Shown here one piece after another: positions 41,536 through 50,101 of a stretch of 64,000 nt of DNA. The stretch is taken from assembly GCA_051016205.1 (NCBI GenBank), contig CP136534.1, forward strand, positions 3,286,001 through 3,350,000, written 5' to 3'. Position numbers and translations under genes: made by a program. Numbering within the stretch: the first letter of the stretch is position 1; every line of letters begins with the position of its first letter. The notes beneath the pieces were generated by a model, which saw only the letters and a program-made list of their open reading frames with translations, ran no database searches and was not told where the DNA came from. The stretch comes from Acuticoccus sp051016205 (GTDB taxonomy: Bacteria > Pseudomonadota > Alphaproteobacteria > Rhizobiales > Amorphaceae).

Positions 41536-42536
41536 CCAGCGGAACCCCAGAGGCTGCCGACGTCGCCCGCCCGGGCAGCGAATTCGTGACCAACATCTTG
41601 AAGCGGCAAGGCATTTTGATTGCCTTCATCGTCTTCCTGATCGGCTTTTCCCTGGTCTCGGAGCGTTTTGCCAGCTGGGACAATGTATCGACGGTGTTCC
41701 GCCAGGTCTCCATCATCGGCGCCATGGCGCTGGGGGTGACGGTTGTCGTCATCGGCGGCAATCTGGACCTGTCCGTCGGGTCGATGCTCTCCTTCGCCAC
41801 CGTCATGGTGGTGGACCTTCACGACAAGATCGGGCCAGGGCCTGCCATGGCGGTCACATTGGTGGCGACCCTTGCCATCGGGTGCGTCAATGGCGTGCTG
41901 GTGGGGTTTTTGCGGCTCAACTCGCTGATCGTCACCCTTGGGATGCTGTCGGCGGTCCAAGGTCTGACGCTGATCTACTCAGGCGGCCAGAACGTTGACG
42001 TTGGCGATCAGGAGGCCACCTGGTTTGCCTTCTTTGGCCGCGACTTTCTGTTCGGCATTGCCGTGCCTGTGTGGATCTTCCTCGGCCTTGCCGTTGTCTT
42101 CCACATTGTTTTGACCCGCACCACCTACGGGCGCCGTGTGTTTGCCGTCGGCGGGAACACGGTGGCGGCGGCGTTTTCGGGCATTCGGCAGCGGAGGGTG
42201 GTGTTTTCCACCTATGTCATCTCCGCCTTTACCACATATTGCGCGGCGGTGATCTTGGGCAGCCGCGTCATGGGCAGCCAGAACAATGTGGGCCAGGGGT
42301 ATGAACTCTTGGTGCTGGCAGGCGTCATCCTCGGCGGCACGTCGCTTCTGGGCGGGTCCGGTTCCATCATCAAGACGGTGATTGGGGTCTTGATCCTCGG
42401 CTTCATCCAGAACGGGCTCCTCCTCCTCGGTTACCAGTATTACGCCCAGTGGCTGGTGACCTGGATCGTCATCATCCTTGCTGTGTGGCTGGACGTTGCG
42501 TCAAAGCGCGGCCGCCTCTTCACCGGCACGAATTGA
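41532..42536 (+). CDS. Sugar ABC transporter permease 1 (RbsC-like)
   Basis: An inner-membrane channel subunit of 334 residues and about ten helices. It shows the BPD_transp_2 signature: ALGVTVVVIGGNLDLSVGSML in the first half and YELLVLAGVILGGTSLLGGSG with the GGTSL segment near residue 275. ATG 41532 overlaps the thuA stop. A second, similar permease follows, so the channel is probably a heterodimer. Confidence 0.92.
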   Translation: MTSGTPEAADVARPGSEFVTNILKRQGILIAFIVFLIGFSLVSERFASWDNVSTVFRQVSIIGAMALGVTVVVIGGNLDLSVGSMLSFATVMVVDLHDKIGPGPAMAVTLVATLAIGCVNGVLVGFLRLNSLIVTLGMLSAVQGLTLIYSGGQNVDVGDQEATWFAFFGRDFLFGIAVPVWIFLGLAVVFHIVLTRTTYGRRVFAVGGNTVAAAFSGIRQRRVVFSTYVISAFTTYCAAVILGSRVMGSQNNVGQGYELLVLAGVILGGTSLLGGSGSIIKTVIGVLILGFIQNGLLLLGYQYYAQWLVTWIVIILAVWLDVASKRGRLFTGTN

Positions 42537-42547
42537 GGGCGCAACCC

Positions 42548-43510
42548 ATGGCCAACGCCCTGTCCCGCCTGTCGCGCTTCACCGTGGTGCCACCCATCTG
42601 GCTCTTCACCGCGGCCTGCGCCATCTTCTTCAGCCTGACGACGGAGAACTTTGCCGAAATCGGCAACCTGCAGAACATTTTACAGCAGACCTCCACCATC
42701 GGCCTCATCGCCCTTGGCATGACGGTGGTGATGATCAACGGCAACATCGACCTTTCGGTGGGCGCCGTGGTGGCGCTGGCGGCAAGCCTTGCTGTGGGCC
42801 TGCAGGGGGAAATCGGCATGCTCGCTGCCGTTGGCGTCGGCCTTCTGTCAGGCATCGCCCTTGGCTTCATGAACGGGATGATTGTCTGGAAGACAGGGGT
42901 GGATGCCTTCATCGTCACCCTCGGCGCGATGATTGGCGTGCGCGGGCTCGTCTTCGTCTATACCGAAGAGCAGTCCTTCTTTGCCATGGACTTTGCCTAT
43001 TCGGACTTCGGCATGTCCTCCACCGCCGGTCTTCCCACCCTTGCCTGGGTGTTCTTGGGGTTCACGGTGCTGATGCACTGGTTGATGACCTCCACCGTCC
43101 ATGGCCGCAACGCCTATGCGGTGGGCGGCAACCGCGAGGCGGCCATCAATGCCGGCATTCCCGTCGGCCGCCACATGGTCATCAACTTCATGATTGTGGG
43201 TTTTTTCGCAGCGCTGGCAGGCATCACGCTGTCCACCCAGATGGGCGCCTCCACCCCCAATTTGGGACGCGAGTATGAGCTTTGGACCATCACCGCCGTT
43301 GTCCTTGGCGGGACCAAGCTGACGGGGGGTACGGGCTCCATCATCGGCACTTTGGGCGGTGTCCTTGCCATCGGCATTTTGCGCAACGGCATGAACCTCA
43401 TGCAGGTGCCGGCGTTCTACGTCCTCGTCATCCTCGGCGTGATCTTGATTGCGGTCCTCTTCATCGACCGGCAGGTGAACGCTGCCGGCAAGGAGGACGT
43501 CAGGATATGA
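42548..43510 (+). CDS. Sugar ABC transporter permease 2 (RbsC-like)
   Basis: A second BPD_transp_2 permease, 320 residues. GLIALGMTVVMINGNIDLSVGAVV near residues 55-78 and YELWTITAVVLGGTKLTGGTG near 240-260 match the first permease's landmarks. The start ATG 42548 lies 11 bases after permease 1; the frame upstream of it is read from inside permease 1. Its stop overlaps the start of the ATPase gene (ATGA at 43507). Confidence 0.92.
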   Translation: MANALSRLSRFTVVPPIWLFTAACAIFFSLTTENFAEIGNLQNILQQTSTIGLIALGMTVVMINGNIDLSVGAVVALAASLAVGLQGEIGMLAAVGVGLLSGIALGFMNGMIVWKTGVDAFIVTLGAMIGVRGLVFVYTEEQSFFAMDFAYSDFGMSSTAGLPTLAWVFLGFTVLMHWLMTSTVHGRNAYAVGGNREAAINAGIPVGRHMVINFMIVGFFAALAGITLSTQMGASTPNLGREYELWTITAVVLGGTKLTGGTGSIIGTLGGVLAIGILRNGMNLMQVPAFYVLVILGVILIAVLFIDRQVNAAGKEDVRI

Positions 43511-45042
43511 ACGTCCCCGCCACCCACACCCCTGCCGAACTCGCCGAGTTGAAGGCCCGTGCGCCTCTCCTGGTGCTGGACGGAATCACCAAGCGTTTCC
43601 CTGGGGTCGTCGCCCTCAACGATGTCACCTTCGACGTTCAACAAGGCGAGGTGCACGCGCTGTTGGGGGAGAATGGCGCCGGCAAATCCACGCTGATGAA
43701 GGTGCTTGCGGGCAATCACAAGCCCGACGCCGGCCAGATTCACCTTGAGGGGGAGGCGGTCCACTTCGACAGCCCCATGCAAGCGAAGAACGCAGGCATC
43801 GTCCTCATCCACCAGGAGCTGTCCCTGGTGCCCGAAATGACGGTGGCGGAGAACATCTTTCTGGGCTCCCTCCCGTCAGGCGTCTTCAACACCGTCAAAT
43901 GGCGCGAGCTTTATGCAAAGTCGGGCCGCATCCTCGACACGCTCGGCTGCCCGTTTGCGGCGACGGAGAAGGTGGGGCGCCTGTCCATCGCCCATCGCCA
44001 GATGGTGGAGATTGCCCGCGCCCTTGTCTTCACGCCCAAGGTGGTGGTGTTCGACGAGCCCACAGCCTCGCTGACGGACGCCGAAAAAGGCGTTCTGTTC
44101 GACGTCATCGGCGGGTTGAGGGAGAGCCATGTGGGCATTGTCTACATCTCCCACAGGATGGACGAGATCTTCACCCTGTCGGACAGGTTGACGGTTTTGC
44201 GCGACGGGATGGTGCGCGGCACGCTGGTCACCGGTGAGACCGATGAAGATGCGGTCACGCAACTGATGATCGGCCGCTCCTTGAAGGGTCGTGCCAAGTC
44301 AGAGGCGGCGGCGGAAGGGGAGGTGGCGCTTGAGGTGAAAGGCCTCACCTGCGGCAGCCTTTACCGCGACATCTCTTTCACCGTGCGCCGCGGCGAGGTG
44401 GTGGGGATGTACGGCCTTGTGGGCGCAGGCCGTACGGAGGTGGCCGAGACGCTGTTTGGTCTCAGAACCCCCGAAGAGGGCGAAATCCGCATCGACGGTG
44501 CGCCTGTGAGAATCGGCGCGCCGCCACAGGCGATCTCCCTCGGCCTTGCCCTTGTGCCTGAAAGCCGCAAGGAGCAAGGCCTCATCCTGGGTATGAGCTG
44601 CCGTGACAACATGTCGATGGCGCAGCTTGAAACCGTATCCTCAGGCGGTTGGCTGAAGACCTCCGCCGAGCAGGAGATTTACGACACCTACGCCAAGCGC
44701 CTCGACCTTCGCTCCCCAGGGCCCCATGCCCTTGTCGTCAACCTTTCGGGCGGCAACCAGCAGAAGGTGGTGATCGGCAAGTGGCTGAGCACGGAGCCAC
44801 GCATCCTCATTTTGGATGAGCCGACGCGGGGCATCGATGTGGGCTCCAAGGCGGAGATCCACGACCTCATCCGCAAGCTTGCCCGCAGCGGTCTCGCCGT
44901 CCTCGTCATTTCATCGGAAATGCCTGAAATCATGGGTGTTTCGGACCGTGTTCTGGCGCTTTATCACGGCCGCCTTGCGGGGTCTTTCGACGCGGCGACG
45001 TTGACGGAGGATCGCCTGGTTCAGGCGATTTCCGGACTATGA
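43507..45042 (+). CDS. Sugar ABC transporter ATP-binding protein (RbsA-like, two ABC domains)
   Basis: A 511-residue ATPase with duplicated nucleotide-binding domains. Domain 1 has Walker A GENGAGKSTLMK (about residues 57-68), signature LSIAHRQMVEIARAL and Walker B VVVFDEPTASL. Domain 2 has the degenerate Walker A GLVGAGRTEVAETLFG typical of this family, signature LSGGNQQKVVIGKWL and Walker B ILILDEPTRGIDVGSK. It energises import by the two permeases. Its stop overlaps the start of the regulator gene by 4 bases. Confidence 0.94.
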   Translation: MNVPATHTPAELAELKARAPLLVLDGITKRFPGVVALNDVTFDVQQGEVHALLGENGAGKSTLMKVLAGNHKPDAGQIHLEGEAVHFDSPMQAKNAGIVLIHQELSLVPEMTVAENIFLGSLPSGVFNTVKWRELYAKSGRILDTLGCPFAATEKVGRLSIAHRQMVEIARALVFTPKVVVFDEPTASLTDAEKGVLFDVIGGLRESHVGIVYISHRMDEIFTLSDRLTVLRDGMVRGTLVTGETDEDAVTQLMIGRSLKGRAKSEAAAEGEVALEVKGLTCGSLYRDISFTVRRGEVVGMYGLVGAGRTEVAETLFGLRTPEEGEIRIDGAPVRIGAPPQAISLGLALVPESRKEQGLILGMSCRDNMSMAQLETVSSGGWLKTSAEQEIYDTYAKRLDLRSPGPHALVVNLSGGNQQKVVIGKWLSTEPRILILDEPTRGIDVGSKAEIHDLIRKLARSGLAVLVISSEMPEIMGVSDRVLALYHGRLAGSFDAATLTEDRLVQAISGL

Positions 45043-46808
45043 GTGCGGCCGGACCCATGGGCGAGGCCTACCGCCACGGCGGCACCCCTGTGGCCAAGGC
45101 GAAGAGGCCCCTGACGCGCCATGAAATGCTGCGCTTCCTCGACTTCATCGAGGAGTTGCAGAGCGAGGCGGCGCACGTTCTGCCGCGTCAGACCCCTGAT
45201 GCGTACTTGCACATCACCATCCACCTGATGCGCAACCACATCGAGGGAAAGCTCACCACCATCTCCACCCTCGCGATGGCCGCCCAGGCCCCTTACGCGA
45301 CGGCCATCAGGCGCATCAGGGAAATGCAGGTGGAGGGGCTGATCATCCAGCGCCCGCGCACCAAGTCCGGCAAAACGTTTTCGCTCCACCCGAGCCCGCA
45401 TTTGATCGAGGCGTGGCAAGACTATGCCCACCGCATCAAGCTGGTGGTGGGGCGCACCATCGGGCTCGGCGAGGGTGGCCACGGGGCGGACTACTATTTC
45501 GGCGGTTCGTACCTGAAGGCGCGGATCATCCCTTTGCCTGCCGTCCACACCGAGCCTTTGACCCTGCAAGGTCCCTTGCGCCTGCTTGTCCATGCCGACC
45601 CGACGTTCATGGCGATGGACACGCTGAAGCGGCAGCTGGAGAACGTTCTGGGCGCAGGCCTTCGCAGCCGTGCCCTTTCCATTGACCGCCTTCGCGATGA
45701 AATCTTGAAGAACGCCGACAGTGCGCAATCGGCCTACGATATCATGGCCGTAGACTTGCCATGGGTCGGCGAGCTTGCCGAAAAGGGGGTCCTTCAACCC
45801 CTTGATGGGTTTGTGCAGGGCGGGGCCATCAACCGGTCCGACTTTCACCCCGCGGGGTGGAACGGGGCGCTTTACCAGGGCCACCAGTACGGCATCCCGA
45901 TCCAGACGACGCCCGAGCTGTTGTGCTACCGCACCGACCTTTTCGAGGCGGAGGGGATCGACCCGCCGCAGACCACGGACGCTCTGCTAGCCGCTGCCCA
46001 AAAGCTGCACAGGCCGGACAGGGGGCTCAGAGGGCTCGCCTGGAATGCTGCGAAAGGCACGCCGCTGGGCCACACCTTCTTGATGGTGATGGCCGCCTTC
46101 GGCCAGCCCGCCCTCAACCTTCGCGCCCATGACGACGGGTTCGATGCCACCGACCTTTCCGGCGAACATCTGCGGCCCATGTTCGACAGCCCTGCCGCAA
46201 CGGAAACGGCGGACTACTTGATGCGCCTCCTTGCGGTCTCGCCGCCCGGCATCTTGTCCATGTCCTGGTACGAAAGGGTGGTGGCCTATGGGGATGGTGA
46301 GGTGGCCATGGCCTACACCTACACCCTCCTTGCCCCTTACTTTGAGCGCGACGCCACACGCCCCGCCCACGGCAAGACAGGCTTTCTGCCCCACCCGAGA
46401 GGCCCCCGCGGGCACAACATTGCCCCCGTCGGCGGCTATGTCCTGTCCATCCCCGCCAACCTTGCACCGGAGCGGCGCGAGGCGGTGGAAAAGGCGGTCG
46501 GGCTCCTGACGTCGGCAGAAGTTTCAAAGCTTTACATCACCTCGGGCTCGCGGGCGTGCCCACGCTTTTCGGTCAGCGCCGACCCTGAAGTGCAGGCGCT
46601 TTCGCCGACGGTGAAGGCCATGGACGGGTTCGCCCGCCAAGGCCTCCTTCAGTATTGGCCGCGCCCGCCGGCCCCGCAGATCTCCGCCATCATCGAGATC
46701 TGCGGCACCGTCTTCCACGACATGCTGCGCGGGCTGATCACGCCTGCTGCCGCCCTTGCCACGGTCCAGAAAGAGGCCGAGGCGCTCATGCTCACACCGA
46801 ACGATTAG
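45039..46808 (+). CDS. Winged-helix regulator fused to a family 1 solute-binding-protein-like domain
   Basis: A 589-residue protein with two parts. Residues about 25-125 look like a winged helix-turn-helix: helices MLRFLDFIEELQSEAAHVL and LTTISTLAMAAQ, recognition-helix region PYATAIRRIREMQVEGLII, then a wing (QRPRTKSGKTFSLHPSP). Residues about 175-589 resemble an ABC family 1 solute-binding protein (SBP_bac_1): YDIMAVDLPWVGELAEKG, GIPIQTTPELLCYRTDLFEAEGI-type segment and GEVAMAYTYTLLAPYF. There is no signal peptide or lipobox, so the binding domain is cytosolic and should sense a ligand. This fits a one-component regulator. It overlaps the ATPase gene and is co-transcribed with the transporter. 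Ligand and DNA site are unproven. Confidence 0.78.
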   Translation: MSAAGPMGEAYRHGGTPVAKAKRPLTRHEMLRFLDFIEELQSEAAHVLPRQTPDAYLHITIHLMRNHIEGKLTTISTLAMAAQAPYATAIRRIREMQVEGLIIQRPRTKSGKTFSLHPSPHLIEAWQDYAHRIKLVVGRTIGLGEGGHGADYYFGGSYLKARIIPLPAVHTEPLTLQGPLRLLVHADPTFMAMDTLKRQLENVLGAGLRSRALSIDRLRDEILKNADSAQSAYDIMAVDLPWVGELAEKGVLQPLDGFVQGGAINRSDFHPAGWNGALYQGHQYGIPIQTTPELLCYRTDLFEAEGIDPPQTTDALLAAAQKLHRPDRGLRGLAWNAAKGTPLGHTFLMVMAAFGQPALNLRAHDDGFDATDLSGEHLRPMFDSPAATETADYLMRLLAVSPPGILSMSWYERVVAYGDGEVAMAYTYTLLAPYFERDATRPAHGKTGFLPHPRGPRGHNIAPVGGYVLSIPANLAPERREAVEKAVGLLTSAEVSKLYITSGSRACPRFSVSADPEVQALSPTVKAMDGFARQGLLQYWPRPPAPQISAIIEICGTVFHDMLRGLITPAAALATVQKEAEALMLTPND

Positions 46809-46819
46809 AGGACAACGCC

Positions 46820-47626
46820 ATGGATCCGGACCGCTTGAAGGGCAAGAACGTCATGATCACCGGTGCCGCCCAAGGCATGGGCGCGGCGATCGGCGAATAT
46901 TTTGCAGCCCAAGGCGCCAACGTGTGCCTCGGCGACATCAACCTTGACGGCGTGAAGGCTGTGGCCGACCGCATCAATGCTGCCGGCAACGGCAAGGCCA
47001 TCGCCGTCCCTTTGAATGTGACGAAGCGTGAGGACAATGCCGCCGCCGTCGCCGCCACGGTGGAGGCGTTCGGCTCCCTCAACGTTGCGCTGATGAATGC
47101 TGGCATCAACAAGCCGCGCTTCTTCATGGATATCGATGAAGAGAACTGGGATACTATCATGGATGTGAACGCCAAGGGCATGCTGTTCGGCATGCAGGAG
47201 GCGGCGCGCCAGATGATCCACCAAGGCAAGGACAATGGGCCTTACAAGATCATCAACGTGGGCTCCATCGTCTCGCGCACCACGTTCGACGATGTCATTC
47301 CCTATTCCTGCTCCAAACACTGTGCGCTGGCTCTCATCACAGGGGGCGCGCGGGCGCTCGTGGAGCACAACATCACCGTCAACGGCTATGGGCCGGGTGT
47401 GGTGAGGACCGAGTTGTGGGAACAGCTGGACAAGGACCTTGTGGCCATCGGCAAGTTCGACAAGCCTGGGGAGTCCATGGATGCCATCGCCCGCAACATG
47501 ATCTTGATGAAGCGCTACTCCTACCCCGACGATGTGGTGGGGACGGCCGCGTTCCTGGCAAGCCCTGAGTCGGACTACATGACAGGCCAACTCATCATGA
47601 TCGATGGCGGCATGGTGATGCAGTAG
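46820..47626 (+). CDS. SDR-family NAD(P)-dependent oxidoreductase
   Basis: A classical short-chain dehydrogenase of 268 residues. It has the cofactor motif TGAAQGMGAAIG (about residues 13-24), the MNAGI variant of NNAG, catalytic Ser in NVGSIV and the active-site YSCSK (YxxxK). The C-terminus MTGQLIMIDGGMVMQ is typical. It probably oxidises the imported sugar or polyol (inference). It lies 11 bases after the regulator and ends the transporter operon. A 163-base region with LacI-type operators follows. Confidence 0.9.
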   Translation: MDPDRLKGKNVMITGAAQGMGAAIGEYFAAQGANVCLGDINLDGVKAVADRINAAGNGKAIAVPLNVTKREDNAAAVAATVEAFGSLNVALMNAGINKPRFFMDIDEENWDTIMDVNAKGMLFGMQEAARQMIHQGKDNGPYKIINVGSIVSRTTFDDVIPYSCSKHCALALITGGARALVEHNITVNGYGPGVVRTELWEQLDKDLVAIGKFDKPGESMDAIARNMILMKRYSYPDDVVGTAAFLASPESDYMTGQLIMIDGGMVMQ

Positions 47627-47673
47627 CCGCACCGCCTGTCAGCTGACTGAAAAGGGCGATCACCGAAAAATCC

Positions 47674-47689
47674 TTGCAATCGATTGCGT
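47674..47689. promoter_or_regulatory. LacI-type operator 1
   Basis: TTGCAATCGATTGCGT contains the perfect 12-bp palindrome GCAATCGATTGC (47676-47687) with the central CG expected for LacI/GalR-family operators. It lies upstream of the M24 gene. Confidence 0.7.
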
Positions 47690-47715
47690 GAGCGCGGATA
47701 ACTGCCAAAACGCCA

Positions 47716-47731
47716 ATGCAATCGTTTGCGC
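47716..47731. promoter_or_regulatory. LacI-type operator 2
   Basis: ATGCAATCGTTTGCGC is a near copy of operator 1 (core GCAATCGTTTGC, 47718-47729), 42 bp downstream, about four helical turns. It lies on the same DNA face and could allow cooperative binding. The repressor gene is not in the window. Confidence 0.7.
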
Positions 47732-47789
47732 AAATCATCCCGATAGGCGCGAACCGAGCCTATCGCCCAGCCGGCAAGGGAGGCCAGCC

Positions 47790-49091
47790 ATGTCATCAGA
47801 TGCCTTGAACCCCAGGATCCTCCAGCCGGGCGATATCGACCCCAACTGGCGCTGGGACAGGCACTTGCCGGCCTGGGGCCACACCGCGGTGGACTTTGAG
47901 CGGCGCGTCGATATGGACCGCCTGCGCCGCTATCGCCTGTCACGAGCCAAGCAAGCGCTCAAAGAATCGGAGTGCGGCGCGCTCCTCCTGTTTGACGTCA
48001 ACAACATCCGCTACGTTTCAGGCACCAAGATCGGCGAGTGGGAGCGCGACAAGATGTGCCGCTTCGCTCTGCTTGCCGGCGATGAAGAGCCCTACGTGTG
48101 GGACTTCGGCTCTGCTGCCGTTCACCACCAGGTCTATTGCGACTGGCTGAACCCTGAGCATTGCCGCGCAGGCGTTGTGGGGATGCGCGGGACCATCCCC
48201 CCGTCCTTCGGCCTGATGAAGCGCTATGCGGAAGAAATTGCCGACCTGTTGCGCCAGGCCGGTGTCGCCGACATGCCCGTCGGTCTCGACTATGCAGAAA
48301 CCGCCATGTTCTTTGCGCTGAAAGACGCAGGCGTCAACGTGGTGGACGGCCAGCAAATCATGCTGAGCGCCCGCGAAATCAAGAATACGGATGAGATTCA
48401 GCTACTGAACCAGGCCGCCTCCATGGTGGACGGCGTCTACCACATGATCTGGCAGGAACTGAAACCTGGCATTCGCGAGAACGATATTGTCGCGATGGCC
48501 AACAAGATGCTCTACGAGATGGGCTCTGACGATGTTGAGGCCATCAACGCCATTTCCGGCGAGCGCTGCAACCCGCACCCGCACAACTTTACCGACCGTT
48601 ACTTCCGCCCCGGCGACCAGGCCTTCTTCGACATCTTGCAGAGCTACCAAGGCTACCGCACCTGTTACTATCGCACCTTCAACATCGGCCGTGCCACGCC
48701 CGCCCAGAACGATGCGTACGTGAAGGCCCGCGAGTGGCTGGATGCGGCCATCGCCCTCATCAAACCCGGCGTGACGACGGACAAGGTCGCTGCCGTCTGG
48801 CCCACCGCCGAAAGCCTCGGGTTCCCGAACGAATTGGCCGCCTTCGGCCTTCAGTTCGGCCACGGCCTGGGGCTGGCGCTGCACGAGCGGCCCATCATCA
48901 GCCGCGCCGTCAGCCTTGAAAACCCGATGGAGATCAAGACAGGCATGGTGTTCGCGCTGGAAACCTATTGCCCGGCCAGCGACGGGTATTCCGCCGCGCG
49001 CATTGAGGAAGAGGTGGTGGTCACCGACACGGGCTGCTCCGTCATCACCCTCTTTCCTGCCGAAGAGCTTCCCATCTCCCACAGGTATTGA
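47790..49091 (+). CDS. M24-family (creatinase/aminopeptidase-P fold) protein with an altered metal site
   Basis: A pita-bread-fold protein of 433 residues. The N-terminal creatinase-like domain (about 40-190) contains LLFDVNNIRYVSG. The C-terminal domain holds the metal-ligand positions. Asp281 (FFDI), His358 (FGHGLG), Glu391 (ALETYC) and Glu406 (RIEEEV) are present. The second Asp of the family, 11 residues after the first, is Cys292 (RTCYYRTF where others have GDITRTF). It also shares features with DddP-type DMSP lyases, but the site differs. Function unknown; it may be an Xaa-Pro-like hydrolase or lyase acting on the operon's substrate. ATG 47790 follows AAGGGAGG. First gene of the operon behind the LacI-type operators. 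Confidence 0.82.
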   Translation: MSSDALNPRILQPGDIDPNWRWDRHLPAWGHTAVDFERRVDMDRLRRYRLSRAKQALKESECGALLLFDVNNIRYVSGTKIGEWERDKMCRFALLAGDEEPYVWDFGSAAVHHQVYCDWLNPEHCRAGVVGMRGTIPPSFGLMKRYAEEIADLLRQAGVADMPVGLDYAETAMFFALKDAGVNVVDGQQIMLSAREIKNTDEIQLLNQAASMVDGVYHMIWQELKPGIRENDIVAMANKMLYEMGSDDVEAINAISGERCNPHPHNFTDRYFRPGDQAFFDILQSYQGYRTCYYRTFNIGRATPAQNDAYVKAREWLDAAIALIKPGVTTDKVAAVWPTAESLGFPNELAAFGLQFGHGLGLALHERPIISRAVSLENPMEIKTGMVFALETYCPASDGYSAARIEEEVVVTDTGCSVITLFPAEELPISHRY

Positions 49092-49099
49092 GACCGCTG

Positions 49100-50101
49100 A
49101 TGGCGCGCGAACCCAGCAACACCGCAGACTATCTGCGACTTTATACGCAAATGGTGAAGATCCGCACCTTCGAGGATCACGCCAACCAGCTGTACCTGTC
49201 CGCCAAGATGCCTGGCCTGACGCACATGTATTCAGGCCAGGAGGCCGTGGCGGTGGGGATCTGCGAAGCGTTGGAGACCACCGACCACATCACCTCCACC
49301 CACCGCGGCCACGGCCACTGTGTGGCAAAGGGCGCCGCCTTCAAGGAGATGTTCTGCGAGCTTTTGGGCAAGGCGGAAGGCTATTGCCGCGGCAAGGGCG
49401 GCTCCATGCACATTGCCGACCAGGGCAACGGCAACCTTGGCGCCAACGCCATTGTCGGCGGCTCGGCAGGCATTGCAACGGGCGCTGCGTTGACGGCCAA
49501 GCGGCTTGGGACAGGCGCGGTCACGGTCTGCTTCTTCGGCGATGGCGCGGTGGGGCAGGGGCTCCTCTACGAGGTGATGAACATGGCGGCCCTGTGGTCG
49601 CTCCCCGTCATCTACGCGTGCGAGCACAACCGCTACGGCGAGTATACGAAGACCGAGGAGATGGCGGCAGGCTCCTTCGGCGGCAGGGCCGAAGCGTTCG
49701 GCATCGAAGCGTTCGAGGTGGATGGGCAGGACGTTCTGGCCGTCAACCGTTTGACCACTGAGCTTGTGCGGCGGGCGCGGGCAGGCGAGGGGCCGTTCTT
49801 CGTCACGCTCCACACCTATCGCTATCACGGCCACCATGTGGGCGACATCAACCGCACCTACTACCGCTCCAAAGAGGAGGAGGCGGACTGGCGGGACAAC
49901 CGCGACCCCATCACCAACTTCGGCGCTTACCTTGAGGCGGAGAAGATCGCCAGTGCGGACGAGCTTGCCGCCATCCGCGAGTCGGTTACCAAAGAGGCCG
50001 CAGAAGCCGTCGCCTACGCTGAGGCCGCCGCCTACCCGCCCCAACACGAGGTGGACAGTCACGTCTACCTCCACCGATCGCAGGAGAGCGCCGGTGCGTG
50101 A
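49100..50101 (+). CDS. 2-oxoacid/acetoin dehydrogenase E1 component, alpha subunit
   Basis: A TPP-binding E1-alpha of 333 residues. GHMYSGQEAVAVG-type sequence, THRGHGHCVAKG, the phosphorylation-loop region and GDGAVGQG (147-154) with Asn177 in CEHNRYG form the TPP/Mg site. YRYHGHHVGDINRTYYR near residue 235 is the substrate-channel segment. It pairs with the E1-beta gene, whose GTG start overlaps its stop. Sequence style is closest to acetoin or pyruvate dehydrogenase E1-alpha; substrate not determined. The frame also has a TTG at 49088, but ATG 49100 fits the family N-terminus. Confidence 0.93.
   Translation: MAREPSNTADYLRLYTQMVKIRTFEDHANQLYLSAKMPGLTHMYSGQEAVAVGICEALETTDHITSTHRGHGHCVAKGAAFKEMFCELLGKAEGYCRGKGGSMHIADQGNGNLGANAIVGGSAGIATGAALTAKRLGTGAVTVCFFGDGAVGQGLLYEVMNMAALWSLPVIYACEHNRYGEYTKTEEMAAGSFGGRAEAFGIEAFEVDGQDVLAVNRLTTELVRRARAGEGPFFVTLHTYRYHGHHVGDINRTYYRSKEEEADWRDNRDPITNFGAYLEAEKIASADELAAIRESVTKEAAEAVAYAEAAAYPPQHEVDSHVYLHRSQESAGA

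Noticed and set aside
47790..49091. DMSP lyase DddP
   Set aside because: The fold and several ligands agree, but the second metal Asp is Cys and overall similarity is low, so only the fold family can be claimed.
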